The notes: a model not told the origin generated them from the letters alone. A DNA stretch of 64,000 bases from Pelotomaculum thermopropionicum SI (GCA_000010565.1 AP009389.1:2914001-2978000); one strand, 5' to 3'; positions 10,962 to 20,507 are shown, numbered from the stretch's first letter. A program made the numbers and translations.

Positions 10962-11157
10962 TTTCCTTGTGAACTTGTGAACTTACCTGCCAATTAACAG
11001 ACGCTTTCCAAATTTTTTTAAAGCGCAACAGCTTAAACATATTATAATTTTTTCTTCTAAATTTTATAATAGTCTGGAAATTTAAATACTATAAATTTTC
11101 CTTTTCTACACAAATAAAGTTATTCCTCCAAGAGGAAAAGAAATTTTAAAGATTTTT
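10962..11157 (-). promoter_or_regulatory. AT-rich spacer, probable atp operon promoter region
   Basis: This 196-base AT-rich stretch separates wecB from atpZ, contrasting with the GC-rich surroundings. On the minus strand it has TATAAT-like boxes near 11040 and 11067, but no convincing TTGACA at 16-18 bases. A small palindrome (TTCCTC..GAGGAA, near 11130) lies shortly after the wecB stop and could be a weak terminator. I cannot fix the exact start site. Confidence 0.4.
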
Positions 11158-12324
11158 TTAAAAGCCGGCCACGCTTTCGCAGGAAAACTCCTCCGGCCTT
11201 TCCCCGGAAAGTCCGGACCAGTACCTGATTGCCTGCACAATTCTCTTCGCAGCGCGGCCGTCGCCGTATGGATTTACCGCGTTGGCCATCTTGCGGTAAA
11301 GCTCCCCGTCGTCCAAAAGCCTCCTGGTTTCAAAGGCCACCTCTTCCCTGCCGGTTCCCACCAGCCGCACCGTGCCGGCCTCCACTGCCTCCGGGCGCTC
11401 GGTGGTATTGCGCAGCACGAGCACCGGCTTGCCCAGGGAGGGGGCTTCTTCCTGAAGACCGCCGGAATCGCTCAGCACCAGGTAGCTGCGCCCGATCAGG
11501 TTGACAAAGGGCTGGTAGTCCAGCGGTTCGATCAGATGCACCCTTTCCAGGCCGCCGAGCACTTCGCCCGCCACGCGGCGCACCGCCGGGTTCTTGTGTA
11601 CGGGAAAGACCATCTCCACATCGGGGTAGTCCTCCACCACTTCGCGCAGGGCCTGGTAAATGCCGCGTAGCGGGTCCCCCAGGTTCTCCCGGCGGTGTGT
11701 GGTAACCAGAAGGACCCTGCGGCGGCCGTAATCTATGCCGTCGAGCACGGGGTCCTGGAACCGGTAGCCAGGCTTTACCGTTGCCAGCAAAGCATCAATA
11801 ACGGTATTTCCCGTAACATAAATGGTATTTTCAGGCACCCCTTCGGCCAGCAGGTTCCGCCTGGCGTTGGCGGTGGGGGCAAAGTTCAAATCGGCCAGGA
11901 CTCCGGTCAGGTGCCGGTTCATTTCCTCCGGGAAGGGCGAAAACTTGTTGCGCGTCCTGAGGCCGGCCTCAACGTGCCCTACCGGTATCTGCAAATAAAA
12001 GGAGGACAGTGCCGCTACAAAGGTGGTGGTGGTGTCCCCGTGCACCAGCACCAGATCGGGAGCCTCTTTCTCAAGAATTTTCTGCAGCCCGTAGAGGGCC
12101 CGCCCGGTTATGTCGAAAAGGCTCTGCCCCTGCCGCATTATATCCAGGTCGTAATCGGGGTTTATTCCGAACAGGGTCAGCACCTGATCCAGCATTTCCC
12201 GGTGCTGGGCCGTTACGGCCACCTTGCACTCGATTTCTTCCCGGTGCCTTTTAAGCTCCTTAACCAGCGGCGCCATTTTTATTGCCTCGGGCCTTGTCCC
12301 GAATACTGCCATTACCTTCAGCAA
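11158..12324 (-). CDS. wecB: UDP-N-acetylglucosamine 2-epimerase (non-hydrolysing)
   Basis: Interconverts UDP-GlcNAc and UDP-ManNAc, a precursor for teichoic-acid linkage units or surface glycans. VMAVFGTRPEAIKMAPLV at the N-terminus, LVHGDTTTTFVAALSSFY, HVEAGLRT and the late LSDSGGLQEEAPSLGKPVLVLR region are diagnostic. I choose the TTG at 12324 (MLKVMAVFGTRPEAIK) because GGGAGATG lies seven bases ahead and it gives the family N-terminus; an ATG at 12366 overlapping the upstream stop as TAATG gives a 14-residue extension. B. subtilis has the homologue mnaA at the same place before the atp operon. Confidence 0.93.
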   Translation of the reverse strand: MLKVMAVFGTRPEAIKMAPLVKELKRHREEIECKVAVTAQHREMLDQVLTLFGINPDYDLDIMRQGQSLFDITGRALYGLQKILEKEAPDLVLVHGDTTTTFVAALSSFYLQIPVGHVEAGLRTRNKFSPFPEEMNRHLTGVLADLNFAPTANARRNLLAEGVPENTIYVTGNTVIDALLATVKPGYRFQDPVLDGIDYGRRRVLLVTTHRRENLGDPLRGIYQALREVVEDYPDVEMVFPVHKNPAVRRVAGEVLGGLERVHLIEPLDYQPFVNLIGRSYLVLSDSGGLQEEAPSLGKPVLVLRNTTERPEAVEAGTVRLVGTGREEVAFETRRLLDDGELYRKMANAVNPYGDGRAAKRIVQAIRYWSGLSGERPEEFSCESVAGF

Positions 12325-12365
12325 GTTTTTACATCTCCCTGCCGCCCGCCAAAAATATTTATGCA

Positions 12366-12680
12366 TTATTCCAGCTTTAAATAACCTTTTTTAACAAGCT
12401 TGCTGATGTGTTCCTGGCGCGCCCGCTCCAGGTCCACGCCGTACTGCTCCTCCAGCACGAACATCATGGACACCGCGGTTTGGGCCACGTCGAGCAGTTC
12501 GCGGGTGATAATCATCATTACCTCCTGCTCGCCGCGCTTTTCGGCCTCGCCGGAGAGGCCCCGCAGCTTGCCGATGGCCTGGGCCAGCTCGCCCGCCTCC
12601 TCCATCAGCTTGAGGGCGGTGGACTCGATGGTCGGCGAGAGGTTATTCAACTTTGGCAGAGCAACAATTTTCTTTTGCAT
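12366..12680 (-). CDS. MazG-like nucleotide pyrophosphohydrolase family protein
   Basis: A 104-residue all-helical protein. ALKLMEEAGELAQAIGKL carries the ExxE pattern of the all-alpha NTP pyrophosphohydrolase superfamily, and a second acidic helix follows (EVMMIITRELLDVAQTAVSMM, with E and D spaced for metal binding). These enzymes usually remove non-canonical nucleotides; the substrate cannot be told. The ribosome-binding site is embedded in the palindrome GGGGACCGTCCCC directly before the ATG. It follows comEB in the same direction. Confidence 0.8.
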   Translation of the reverse strand: MQKKIVALPKLNNLSPTIESTALKLMEEAGELAQAIGKLRGLSGEAEKRGEQEVMMIITRELLDVAQTAVSMMFVLEEQYGVDLERARQEHISKLVKKGYLKLE

Positions 12681-12696
12681 GGGGACGGTCCCCTTT

Positions 12697-13194
12697 TTAA
12701 AAACCCCGTTGGTAGTTGATTAGCTCCACTCCGGCCTCTTCAAACATTTCCAGGGCCATGGAGTCGGGATATTCGCCCTGAAAGACGACCTTTTTTATCC
12801 CGGCATTGATCAATATCTTGGCGCACAGGACGCAGGGCTGATGGGTGACGTAGCAGACGGCGCCCTGGATGGCGGTTCCGTAGACGGCAGCCTGGATTAA
12901 GGCGTTTTGTTCGGCGTGCAGGCCGCGGCAAAGCTCATGGCGCTCGCCCGGCGGCACTTTTTTTTGCTCCCTTAGGCAGCCCGTCTCCAGGCAGTGCTTT
13001 AAGCCGGCCGGCGCGCCGTTGTACCCGCTGGCCAGGATCCGCCTCTCCTTGACAATAACGGCCCCCACCTGCCGCCTCAGGCAGGTGGAGCGCCTGGCCA
13101 CAACCTCTGCAATATCCATAAAGTACTCATCCCAGCCCGGGCGCCGGCCTGCCGGCCGCACGGCCGCGGTCAAAGGGCGGTCATCCTGTTTCAT
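12697..13194 (-). CDS. comEB: dCMP deaminase family protein (ComEB-like)
   Basis: Zinc-dependent deaminase of 165 residues. The zinc-site motifs are [12 protein letters not shown] (His ligand, catalytic Glu) and [11 protein letters not shown] (two Cys ligands), with the N-terminal [21 protein letters not shown] helix usual for deoxycytidylate deaminases. The product dUMP feeds thymidylate synthesis. About 18 N-terminal residues ([16 protein letters not shown]) are extra and likely disordered. It lies between glyA and the MazG-like gene. Confidence 0.9.
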   Translation of the reverse strand: MKQDDRPLTAAVRPAGRRPGWDEYFMDIAEVVARRSTCLRRQVGAVIVKERRILASGYNGAPAGLKHCLETGCLREQKKVPPGERHELCRGLHAEQNALIQAAVYGTAIQGAVCYVTHQPCVLCAKILINAGIKKVVFQGEYPDSMALEMFEEAGVELINYQRGF

Positions 13195-13314
13195 CTGCTC
13201 AACCCCGCCGCTCCAAAGCGGTTACTAAGAAGGCGGCCTGCCTTGAAGCATTGCCCGGCGTTCAGGCCGTCTTCCTGTCTCCCGCATCCTGTTTAAATTT
13301 ATTTAAAATGCGGA

Positions 13315-14562
13315 TCAGTATAGCGGGTACCGGGCGCATATTTCGTCTACCTTCGCCCTGGCCTTTTCCAGCTTGCCGCGGTCGTCGCGGTGTTCGATAG
13401 CATAATCCATTATTTCGGCAATTTGCACCATGTCATCCTCATTCAGGCCCCGCGAAGTTACGGCGGGCGTGCCGATCCGGATGCCGCTGGCTATGTTGGG
13501 CGGCTGCGGGTCGAAGGGGACGGCGTTCTTGTTTACCGTGACGCCCACCGCGTCGAACAACTCCTGGGCTTCCCTGCCGGTAATTTTCTTGCTCCTTAAG
13601 TCAACCAGGATCAGGTGGTTGTCGGTACCCCCGGAAACCAGCTCAAAGCCCCGCTCCAGCAGGGCGTCCGCCAGCGCCCGGGCGTTGCTTACAATTTTGC
13701 GCTGGTACTCTTTAAAGCCGGGCTCCATTGCCTCTTTAAAGGCTACCGCCTTGGCCGCAATAACGTGCATCAGCGGCCCTCCCTGGACGCCCGGAAAGAC
13801 CGCCCTGTTTATCTTTGTGCCGTATCTTTCGGCGTCCTTGCACAGGATCAGGCCGCCCCTGGGACCGCGCAGAGTCTTATGGGTGGTGGTGGTGACCACG
13901 TCTGCGTAAGGCACCGGGCTCATGTGCAACCCGGCCGCCACCAGCCCGGCAATGTGGGCCATGTCGACCATCAGGTAGGCGCCAACTTCTGCGGCGATCT
14001 CTTTGATCTTGTAAAAGTCTATGGCGCGGGGATAGGCGCTGGCGCCGGCCACAATCATCCGCGGCTTGTGCTCAAAGGCAATGGAAAACATTTTTTCGTA
14101 GTTGATCCTGCCGGTTTCTTTTTCCACACCGTAAAACGTAAACTTGAAATACCTGCCGGAAATGTTAACCGGGCTTCCGTGGGTGAGGTGCCCGCCGTGG
14201 GCAAGATCCATACCCATTATGGTATCCCCCGGGTTTAGCAGGGCAAAATAGACGGCGGTATTGGCCTGGGCCCCTGAATGCGGCTGCACGTTTGCAAAAC
14301 CCGCCCCGAAAAGCTCCTTGGCGCGGGAAATGGCCAGATCCTCGGCAATGTCCACAAACTCGCAGCCCCCGTAATAGCGGCGCCCCGGATAGCCCTCCGC
14401 ATATTTGTTGGTCAGCACCGAGCCCTGGGCCTCCATTACGGCCCGGCTGGCTACGTTTTCTGAAGCAATCAGTTCCAAAGTATTGCGCTGTCTCTGGGTT
14501 TCCAGCTCGATGGCCCGGAAAATTTCCGGGTCGACTTCGGACAGAGGGCGCTTTAAACTCAT
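13315..14562 (-). CDS. glyA: Serine hydroxymethyltransferase
   Basis: PLP enzyme that turns serine and tetrahydrofolate into glycine and methylene-THF. The 415-residue protein from the ATG at 14562 ([15 protein letters not shown]) has the PLP lysine at Lys229 in [14 protein letters not shown], plus [20 protein letters not shown] and HSGAQAN. A GGGGGAGGA site precedes this ATG; the frame stays open 63 bases further upstream, which would run into rpiB and is unlikely. Position after rpiB matches B. subtilis synteny. Confidence 0.98.
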   Translation of the reverse strand: MSLKRPLSEVDPEIFRAIELETQRQRNTLELIASENVASRAVMEAQGSVLTNKYAEGYPGRRYYGGCEFVDIAEDLAISRAKELFGAGFANVQPHSGAQANTAVYFALLNPGDTIMGMDLAHGGHLTHGSPVNISGRYFKFTFYGVEKETGRINYEKMFSIAFEHKPRMIVAGASAYPRAIDFYKIKEIAAEVGAYLMVDMAHIAGLVAAGLHMSPVPYADVVTTTTHKTLRGPRGGLILCKDAERYGTKINRAVFPGVQGGPLMHVIAAKAVAFKEAMEPGFKEYQRKIVSNARALADALLERGFELVSGGTDNHLILVDLRSKKITGREAQELFDAVGVTVNKNAVPFDPQPPNIASGIRIGTPAVTSRGLNEDDMVQIAEIMDYAIEHRDDRGKLEKARAKVDEICARYPLY

Positions 14563-14590
14563 GTAAAATCCTCCCCCACTGCCGGCATCC

Positions 14591-15052
14591 TCAACTCCGG
14601 CCAAAGCTGTAATATTCCTGCTCAATGCAGCGTATTTTATCTACACGGCGGGCATGGCGCCCACCCTGAAACTCCGCCTGGAGCCAGGTTGCAACAATAT
14701 CCCTGGCCAGACCCGGCCCGATTACCCGCTGGCCCATGGTCAATATGTTGGCGTCGTTATGCTCCCTGGCGGCCCTGGCCGAGAAAGTGTCGTGGCACAG
14801 CGCCGCTCTTATACCCGGCACTTTGTTTGCGCAGATGGCCACCCCTATCCCGGTGCCGCAGCAAAGCACGCCCCTGTCGTACTCACCCTTCCGGACGGCT
14901 TCGGCCACTGCCAGGGCCATGTCCGGGTAGTCAACCGGGTCCTCTGAATATGTACCGAAATCCCTATAGGCAATGCCGAGCTCCCGAAGAAGCCCGATTA
15001 CTTCCTCTTTCAGCCTGAACCCTCCGTGATCGCTGGCTACAGCTACCTTCAC
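14591..15052 (-). CDS. rpiB: Ribose-5-phosphate isomerase B
   Basis: Interconverts ribose 5-phosphate and ribulose 5-phosphate in the pentose phosphate pathway. The 153-residue RpiB/LacAB-type protein begins [35 protein letters not shown] carries the catalytic Cys region, and [21 protein letters not shown] is the conserved second half. Ends 28 bases before glyA. About 180 bases without a recognisable gene separate it from ywlE. Confidence 0.95.
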   Translation of the reverse strand: MKVAVASDHGGFRLKEEVIGLLRELGIAYRDFGTYSEDPVDYPDMALAVAEAVRKGEYDRGVLCCGTGIGVAICANKVPGIRAALCHDTFSARAAREHNDANILTMGQRVIGPGLARDIVATWLQAEFQGGRHARRVDKIRCIEQEYYSFGRS

Positions 15053-15235
15053 CGGTTAAAACCCTCTTTAATATGAAAAATGTTTTGCGGCTGCCATGCC
15101 GCCATCCGGCTCCCATATCCCGGTTTACGGCGGTATACCAGGGCGGCCGTAAAAAAGTTTTTTCGACAAGGTGCATTACCAGTAGTTCTACGGCAGCACT
15201 GTTTTTCCCTTTAAATCCTTAAAAAAATCCGGGAA

Positions 15236-15688
15236 TTAATTCCCGAGCTTGTCGAGCACCTTTTCAATCAAACTTTCCAAAACCCGGGCGCAGTTGCGGT
15301 AGGCCTCCAGAGGCTGCCCGAAAGGGTCGGGCACGTCCCCGCCGGACCCGGCGTATTCAGCAAGGGTAAAAACCTTTCCTGACGCTTCGGGAACAAGTTT
15401 TACGACGTAATCGCGGTGCTCCCCGGTCATGGTCAAAATCAGGTCCGCTTCCCGGGCCGCTTCAGGCGTCAGCCGGGCGGCCCGGTGCCCGCCCAGGTCC
15501 ACCCCCATTTCGGCCAGGGCTTCCACCGCTTCACGCGTGGCCCGGTCTCCCGGCCAGGCCGCCACGCCGGCGGAAGACACTTCTATATTACCATTCTTTT
15601 CCGGGCGATCCTCCAAAACCTTCCGCGCAATGGCTTCGGCCATGCTGCTGCGGCAGGTATTGCCGGTACACACAAAAAGGATCTTCAC
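15236..15688 (-). CDS. ywlE: Low-molecular-weight protein-tyrosine/arginine phosphatase (YwlE-like)
   Basis: The P-loop CTGNTCRS is at residues 7-14, and the catalytic acid region VPDPFG is near the C-terminus. B. subtilis YwlE dephosphorylates protein arginine; a Thr inside the P-loop, as here (CTGNT), is linked to arginine-phosphate preference, but specificity remains an inference. The 150-residue length is normal. Position between mntP and rpiB is as in B. subtilis. Confidence 0.9.
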   Translation of the reverse strand: MKILFVCTGNTCRSSMAEAIARKVLEDRPEKNGNIEVSSAGVAAWPGDRATREAVEALAEMGVDLGGHRAARLTPEAAREADLILTMTGEHRDYVVKLVPEASGKVFTLAEYAGSGGDVPDPFGQPLEAYRNCARVLESLIEKVLDKLGN

Positions 15689-15706
15689 GAAGAGGTTTCA
15701 CCTCAC

Positions 15707-16249
15707 TCAAAAAAACAGTTTTATTCCGATGCCGACCAGAATCAGGCCGCCCAGCAACTGCGCCCTTTCTCCCACCCTGCTGCCCAGGAAGCGGCCAAAT
15801 ACCAGCCCCCCGGCCGTCATGGCCCCGGCCACCAGCCCGATTACGCCTGCCGCCAGCAAAAGGTTTACCTGGCGGGTGCCCAGGGTAAAGCCGGCGCTTA
15901 AGGCATCCATGCTGACACTTGCCCCCAGCAGTAAAAGCCCCCAGAAGTTAAACCTGACAAGGCTTGGTTCGGTCTCCCCGCCGTTACGCCAGGCCGCCCA
16001 GATCATCTTGACGCCCAGGCCCACCAAAAGCAGCGAGCCTATAACGGCGGCCGCCCGGCCGATTAAACTGCCTGTAAACTCGCCCACCAGCCAGCCGGTC
16101 AGGGGCATGAAAATATGAAAAAGCAGCACCGTGGCGCTTATTTGCAGTATGCGCCGCCGCGAGATCCCGGTCAGCCCGATCCCTACGGACAGGGACAGGG
16201 CGTCTGTACCTAGCGCCACTGCCAAAGCCATCAGGGTAAAAAAACTCAT
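15707..16249 (-). CDS. mntP: Manganese efflux pump MntP
   Basis: A 180-residue membrane protein with six predicted helices in two related halves. Each half begins with an Asp-containing motif: ALGTDALSLSVGIGL near 13-27 and GASVSMDALSAGFTLG near 108-123, the DUF204/MntP signature for metal transport. It exports Mn(II) to prevent overload. It lies 25 bases downstream of ywlC. No yybP-ykoY riboswitch precedes it, so it is likely co-transcribed with ywlC. Confidence 0.92.
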   Translation of the reverse strand: MSFFTLMALAVALGTDALSLSVGIGLTGISRRRILQISATVLLFHIFMPLTGWLVGEFTGSLIGRAAAVIGSLLLVGLGVKMIWAAWRNGGETEPSLVRFNFWGLLLLGASVSMDALSAGFTLGTRQVNLLLAAGVIGLVAGAMTAGGLVFGRFLGSRVGERAQLLGGLILVGIGIKLFF

Positions 16250-16274
16250 GACACCCTTCCCAATCGTAAAATAT

Positions 16275-17357
16275 TCAGCCCTGTTCCGTAACGCGCAGAA
16301 TCCGGCCGCCGGCCGCCTTCCTCAGCCGGTTCATCACCGCCAATCCTACGCCGCCCTCCTCCACCCCTTCGGCCAGGATCAGGTCCACCCCGAGCTCGTC
16401 AAAGCGGCGCAGGGCGGCGTACAGTCCGGCGGCAACCGTCTCGGGCTTTCCCCTCTGCCCGGCCAGTACGACCACCCCGGCAGAAGAAAAATCTCCGCTG
16501 TCGGCATAGGTCAGGATGCCCACCCGCCTGCCTGCGGCCTGCTGCTCGCCGGCAAGCTCCCTGATTTTCGCCGCTACTGCATCCGGCCTGCCCTCTATCA
16601 GCACCAGCGGGGCCCGCGGGGCGTAATGAATATACTTCATGCCCGGCGAGCGGTACCTGCCGGCCGCTTTGCCTAAACCGGCAGCGGCCGATGGATCGAC
16701 CTCCACGGTGCCCAGAACTTCCCTCAGTTCTTCCGGCGTTACTCCTCCCGGCCTTAAAATTAACGGGACCGGAACGGTTACGTCCAGCACGGTCGACTCC
16801 ACCCCCAGCCCGGCCGGGCCTCCGTCCAGGATTGCCTCAATCCGCCCGTTCAGGTCCTGCAGGACGTGCTCTGCCGTGGTCGGGCTGGGCCGGCCGGAAA
16901 TATTCGCGCTGGGTGCCGCTACCGGCACGCCGGCGGCCCTGATCAGGGCCGCGGCCACGGGGTGATCGGGCATGCGCACGGCCACCGTATCCAGCCCCGC
17001 GGTCACCCCGGCCGGAACGGCCTTTCCCGCCGGCAGCACCAGGGTAAGCGGACCCGGCCAGAAAATTTCCATCAGCAGCCTGGCCCGGTCGGAAATGCCC
17101 CGCACCAGGGCACCAACCTCCTCCGCCGCGGCCACGTGAACAATCAGAGGGTTGTCCGAGGGCCGGCCCTTGGCTTCAAATATCCTGGCCACGGCCTTCC
17201 CGTCCAGCGCATTGGCCCCCAGGCCGTATACCGTTTCGGTCGGGAAAGCCACCAGCCCGCCCCCGCGCAGGATCAGGCCGGCTTCTCTTACCGCCTCAGC
17301 TTCAGGATGCGCCGGGTTAACTTTAATATACCTGGTGTCAATTTTCTTATCTGGCAT
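16275..17357 (-). CDS. ywlC: Threonylcarbamoyl-AMP synthase (Sua5/YwlC family)
   Basis: Makes threonylcarbamoyl-AMP from threonine, bicarbonate and ATP for t6A37 modification of tRNAs reading ANN codons. The YrdC domain is at about 20-210 (GLVAFPTETVYGLGANALD, SDNPLIVHV, APSANISGRPSPT), followed by the Sua5 C-terminal domain (SPGMKYIHYAPRAPLVLI onward). I choose the ATG at 17357 (MPDKKIDTRYIKVN) behind AAGGTGGC; the open frame runs 63 codons further up but is not family-like. About 360 residues, the two-domain Sua5 size. Confidence 0.95.
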   Translation of the reverse strand: MPDKKIDTRYIKVNPAHPEAEAVREAGLILRGGGLVAFPTETVYGLGANALDGKAVARIFEAKGRPSDNPLIVHVAAAEEVGALVRGISDRARLLMEIFWPGPLTLVLPAGKAVPAGVTAGLDTVAVRMPDHPVAAALIRAAGVPVAAPSANISGRPSPTTAEHVLQDLNGRIEAILDGGPAGLGVESTVLDVTVPVPLILRPGGVTPEELREVLGTVEVDPSAAAGLGKAAGRYRSPGMKYIHYAPRAPLVLIEGRPDAVAAKIRELAGEQQAAGRRVGILTYADSGDFSSAGVVVLAGQRGKPETVAAGLYAALRRFDELGVDLILAEGVEEGGVGLAVMNRLRKAAGGRILRVTEQG

Positions 17358-17428
17358 ATCCTGCCACCTTCTAAGACCGGTCAGGCCCCTTTGCACTTTT
17401 TCAATTATAATGCCAATCATGCCGGTAT

Positions 17429-18331
17429 TCAATAACCGGCCTCCCCTCCAAACCTGGCCAGTACCAGCCTGTCCAGGCCGGCCAGATCTTTCAAGAGGGA
17501 AGCTTCCCACTGCGGCGGCTGCAGCAGGCCGGCCATTTCCGCCCACTGGCCCGGACTGATTTCCATCAGCATTATCCCGCCCTGCTTTAAAAAGCCGGCC
17601 GCTGCCGGAATCAGCCGGCGGTACAGGGCCAGGCCGCCCGGCCCGCCGTCCAGGGCTACCGGCGGCTCAAACAGACGAACCTCCCGCGGCAGGCCGGGGA
17701 GGTCTTCTGTGGCAATATAAGGCAGGTTGGCAGCAATGAGATCCAGGCTGCCGGGCATTACACGGCCGGTCAGAGGCTCCAGCAGGTCGCCCGGGCAAAA
17801 GTGCACCCTCCCCTCAACGCCGTGCCTGGCCGCATTGAGCCGGGCCACGGCCAGCGCCTCCCGGGAAATGTCGGTGGCATAAACCACGGCCTCCTTAACA
17901 AAAAACGCCAGGCTGACCGCAACGGCGCCGCTGCCGGTGCCCACGTCGGCAATCACCGGCGCCCCGGGCAAAAATTTAAGCGCCGTCTCCACCATAAGCT
18001 CCGTTTCGGGCCTGGGAATCAGCACGGAGCGGTTTACCACGAAGTCCAGGCCCATAAACTCCTTGTGCCCGGTAAGGTAGGCAACCGGCTCGCCCGCCAG
18101 CCTCCGCTCAACCAGGTCGATAAAACGCGCCTCTTCTTCCTCAGTCAGAACGAGCTCCTTTTTTCTGTACAGCCCGGCCCGGCTGAGGCCGGTTACGTAG
18201 GCAAGCAGCACCTCCGCATCCAGTTCCGGCGTGTCAATACCCCCCTCCCTCAGCCTCTCCCTGCCCCACCTCAGCGGGTCAGGCTTATCGATTCTTAAAA
18301 TTTCCTTTTTTTTGAAATCATTAAGAATCAT
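17429..18331 (-). CDS. prmC: Peptide chain release factor glutamine methyltransferase
   Basis: Methylates the Gln of the GGQ motif in release factors, including the prfA product encoded just upstream. The 300-residue protein has an N-terminal helical domain (RWGRERLREGGIDTPELDAEVLL), an AdoMet-binding DVGTGSGAVAVSLAF, and the active-site motif as ANLPYI rather than the usual NPPY. The ATG shares a base with the prfA stop (TAATG). The first 20 or so residues (ILNDFKKKEILRIDKPDP) are encoded by a REP-like palindrome and are probably not ancestral. Confidence 0.95.
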   Translation of the reverse strand: MILNDFKKKEILRIDKPDPLRWGRERLREGGIDTPELDAEVLLAYVTGLSRAGLYRKKELVLTEEEEARFIDLVERRLAGEPVAYLTGHKEFMGLDFVVNRSVLIPRPETELMVETALKFLPGAPVIADVGTGSGAVAVSLAFFVKEAVVYATDISREALAVARLNAARHGVEGRVHFCPGDLLEPLTGRVMPGSLDLIAANLPYIATEDLPGLPREVRLFEPPVALDGGPGGLALYRRLIPAAAGFLKQGGIMLMEISPGQWAEMAGLLQPPQWEASLLKDLAGLDRLVLARFGGEAGY

Positions 18332-18343
18332 TAAGCCTGACCC
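18276..18343. repeat. REP-like palindrome spanning the prfA stop and prmC start
   Basis: Two arms of 23 bases (18276-18298 and 18321-18343) are complementary at 21 positions, and an inner AATTTC/GAAAT match extends the stem towards the loop. The outer sequence GGGTCAGGCTTA resembles palindromes I associate with REP-type tyrosine transposases. The right arm supplies the last codons and stop of prfA and the ATG of prmC; the rest encodes the prmC N-terminus. Confidence 0.85.
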
Positions 18344-19380
18344 CCTTTGAGGATGAGGGTGTCGATGATTTCGTCCAGGTCGCCGTCCAAAACGCTGTCC
18401 AGGCGGTGCAGGGTGAGGCCGACGCGGTGGTCGGTAACCCGGTTCTGGGGAAAGTTGTAGGTGCGGATCCGTTCGCTGCGGTCGCCCGTGCCCACCATGG
18501 ACTTCCGCGTGCTGGCGATTTTCTGCTGGTGCTCCTGCTGAACGCGGTCCAAAAGGCGGGCACGCAGCACCTTCATGGCCTTTTCTTTGTTTTTATGCTG
18601 CGATTTCTCGTCCTGCATGGAAACTACTATGCCGGTGGGTATGTGGGTAATCCGCACCGCCGACTGGGTTGTGTTCACCGACTGGCCGCCGTGGCCGGAG
18701 GAACAAAACACGTCTATGCGCAGGTCGTCCGGGTCGATCTGCACATCCACTTCCTCGGCTTCCGGCAGCACCGCCACCGTGGCGGCGGAAGTATGAATGC
18801 GCCCGCCGGATTCGGTGGTGGGAATGCGCTGCACCCGGTGCACGCCGCTCTCAAACTTCATGCGGCTGTACACGCCCTTTCCCTCAATGAGCGAGATCAC
18901 TTCTTTAAAGCCGCCTATGTCGGTGTAGTTGGCATCCAGTATTTCGGTCCTCCAGCCTTGACGCTCGGCATAGCGGGAGTACATCCGGAACAGATCGGCG
19001 GCAAAAAGCGCCGCCTCCTCCCCGCCGGTGCCGGCCCGGATTTCCAGGATTACGTTCTTTTCGTCGTTCGGATCTTTAGGCAAAAGCAGCATCTTCAGGC
19101 GGTTCTCCAGGTTGTCTTTTTTTTCCGTCAGCTCATCCAGCTCGGCCTGGGCCATTTCCCGCAGGTCCTCGTCCGGCTCTTCCTTCATGAGGGCTATGGT
19201 ATCCTGTATTTCCTTAACCACCTTTTTGTAGTCGCGGTAAACGGCAACTATGTCAGCCAGTTCAGCATGGGCCTTGACGTACTCCTGCCAGCGGGCGATA
19301 TCTGCAATTATTTCCGGATTGCCGATCAGGTTTTCCAGTTCTTCATATTTCTTTTCAATGCTGTCCAGCTTCTCAATCAC
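18331..19380 (-). CDS. prfA: Peptide chain release factor 1
   Basis: Releases nascent chains at UAA and UAG codons. The GGQ motif occurs in [22 protein letters not shown] near residue 230, and the stop-codon recognition region is upstream of it ([12 protein letters not shown]). The N-terminal helical domain ([19 protein letters not shown]) is standard. The 349-residue protein ends LILKGGQA, whose last residues and stop are encoded by the palindrome at 18276-18343. It overlaps yqhQ by four bases (ATGA) upstream and prmC by one base downstream. Confidence 0.98.
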   Translation of the reverse strand: MIEKLDSIEKKYEELENLIGNPEIIADIARWQEYVKAHAELADIVAVYRDYKKVVKEIQDTIALMKEEPDEDLREMAQAELDELTEKKDNLENRLKMLLLPKDPNDEKNVILEIRAGTGGEEAALFAADLFRMYSRYAERQGWRTEILDANYTDIGGFKEVISLIEGKGVYSRMKFESGVHRVQRIPTTESGGRIHTSAATVAVLPEAEEVDVQIDPDDLRIDVFCSSGHGGQSVNTTQSAVRITHIPTGIVVSMQDEKSQHKNKEKAMKVLRARLLDRVQQEHQQKIASTRKSMVGTGDRSERIRTYNFPQNRVTDHRVGLTLHRLDSVLDGDLDEIIDTLILKGGQA

Positions 19381-20249
19381 TGCGCCTCACCCTCCTTCAA
19401 AACTGCCCCGAATGCTGCAATGGCCACCTCAACCTGCCCGTCGTCCGGTTGAGAGGTGGTCATTTTCTGAAGCCACAGTCCCGGTGCAATCAGAACGCGG
19501 CACAAGGGAACGGCAGCGTATCTGCCCGACAACTTAACCAGTTCATAACCAATCCCGGCCACCACCGGCAAAAGGAGGACCCTGGAGAGGATTCGCCACC
19601 ACAGCACCTGTTTGCCCAGCAGGGAAAAGAGCAGAATGCTGACGACCAGGACGATTAACAGAAAGCTGGTGCCGCAGCGGGGGTGAAGGGTGGAATGGCG
19701 CTGCACCCTTTCCACCGTAAGTTCCTCTCCCGCTTCGTAGGCGTTAATTACCTTGTGTTCGGCGCCGTGGTACTGGAACACCCTGCGGATATCGTCCAAC
19801 CGCCCAATGGCAGCCACATAGGCCAAAAATATGGCGATGCGGAAGAGCCCCTCGAGCAGATTCTGGGCAAGGCTGCCCGGGGCCACCCTGTTCAGCAGGT
19901 GCGCAGCAGCGGTGGGAAGCACGGCAAAAAGCAGGACGGCCAGCCCCAAGGCAATTCCTGCGGTAACGAATATCTCCTTTGCGGTGAGTTCCTCTTCTTC
20001 CCCGACGGCCTGGCCGGCCGAGAAAGTCAAGGCCTCTATCCCCAGCACCAGGGACTCGATCAGCACCACCACCCCGCGTACCAGGGGCCACTTTAAAACC
20101 GGCACCCGGCGGGTTAAAGAGCCCACCGGCTTTTCGTCCACCACAATGCTCTGATCGGGGCGGCGCACCGCAATGGCGCGGGTATCCGGGCCCCGCATCA
20201 TCACCCCTTCGATTACCGCCTGCCCCCCGTACTGAAATCCGGCGTTCAT
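19377..20249 (-). CDS. yqhQ: YqhQ-like DUF1385 membrane protein
   Basis: A 290-residue protein beginning [21 protein letters not shown], the DUF1385 signature. Several membrane segments follow ([54 protein letters not shown]), with conserved [15 protein letters not shown] and LHPRCGTSF between them. These His/Cys-containing loops could bind metal. The molecular function is not established. Its overlap with prfA suggests translational coupling, and the rpmE-yqhQ-prfA order recurs in this group. Confidence 0.88.
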   Translation of the reverse strand: MNAGFQYGGQAVIEGVMMRGPDTRAIAVRRPDQSIVVDEKPVGSLTRRVPVLKWPLVRGVVVLIESLVLGIEALTFSAGQAVGEEEELTAKEIFVTAGIALGLAVLLFAVLPTAAAHLLNRVAPGSLAQNLLEGLFRIAIFLAYVAAIGRLDDIRRVFQYHGAEHKVINAYEAGEELTVERVQRHSTLHPRCGTSFLLIVLVVSILLFSLLGKQVLWWRILSRVLLLPVVAGIGYELVKLSGRYAAVPLCRVLIAPGLWLQKMTTSQPDDGQVEVAIAAFGAVLKEGEAQ

Positions 20250-20303
20250 TTCAACACATCCTCTTTATAGTAAAATAGCAGAGCGCCTGCTCTGCTACCT
20301 GCC

Positions 20304-20507
20304 CTACTTCGCCAAGCCGTACTTTTTGCGGAAGCGTTCGGCTCTTCCGCCCGTTTCAATCATCCGCTGCGATCCGGTATAAAAAGGATGGCACTTGGAA
20401 CAAATCTCCACGCGCAGCTCTTTTTTGGTGGAGCCGGTTTCAAAGGTTTCGCCGCATACGCAGGAAACTCTGGCTTTGCCGTAATTCGGGTGGATGTTCT
20501 TTTTCAC
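20304..20507 (-). CDS. rpmE: 50S ribosomal protein L31 (zinc-binding C+ type)
   Basis: The 67-residue L31 protein keeps all four zinc ligands: Cys16 and Cys18 (CVC) and Cys36 and Cys39 (CSKC), in the family block [23 protein letters not shown]. The Cys-containing form is the zinc-replete paralogue in bacteria that have both types. It is placed between rho and prfA as in B. subtilis, behind its own promoter. Confidence 0.98.

Noticed and set aside
14563-14625. N-terminal extension of glyA
   Set aside because: It would run into rpiB and lacks a ribosome-binding site, whereas the ATG at 14562 has a strong one and gives the family N-terminus.
17358-17546. 63-residue N-terminal extension of YwlC
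   Set aside because: Low-complexity Gly/Arg/Ala translation overlapping the prmC 3' end; a good start with AAGGTGGC exists at 17357.
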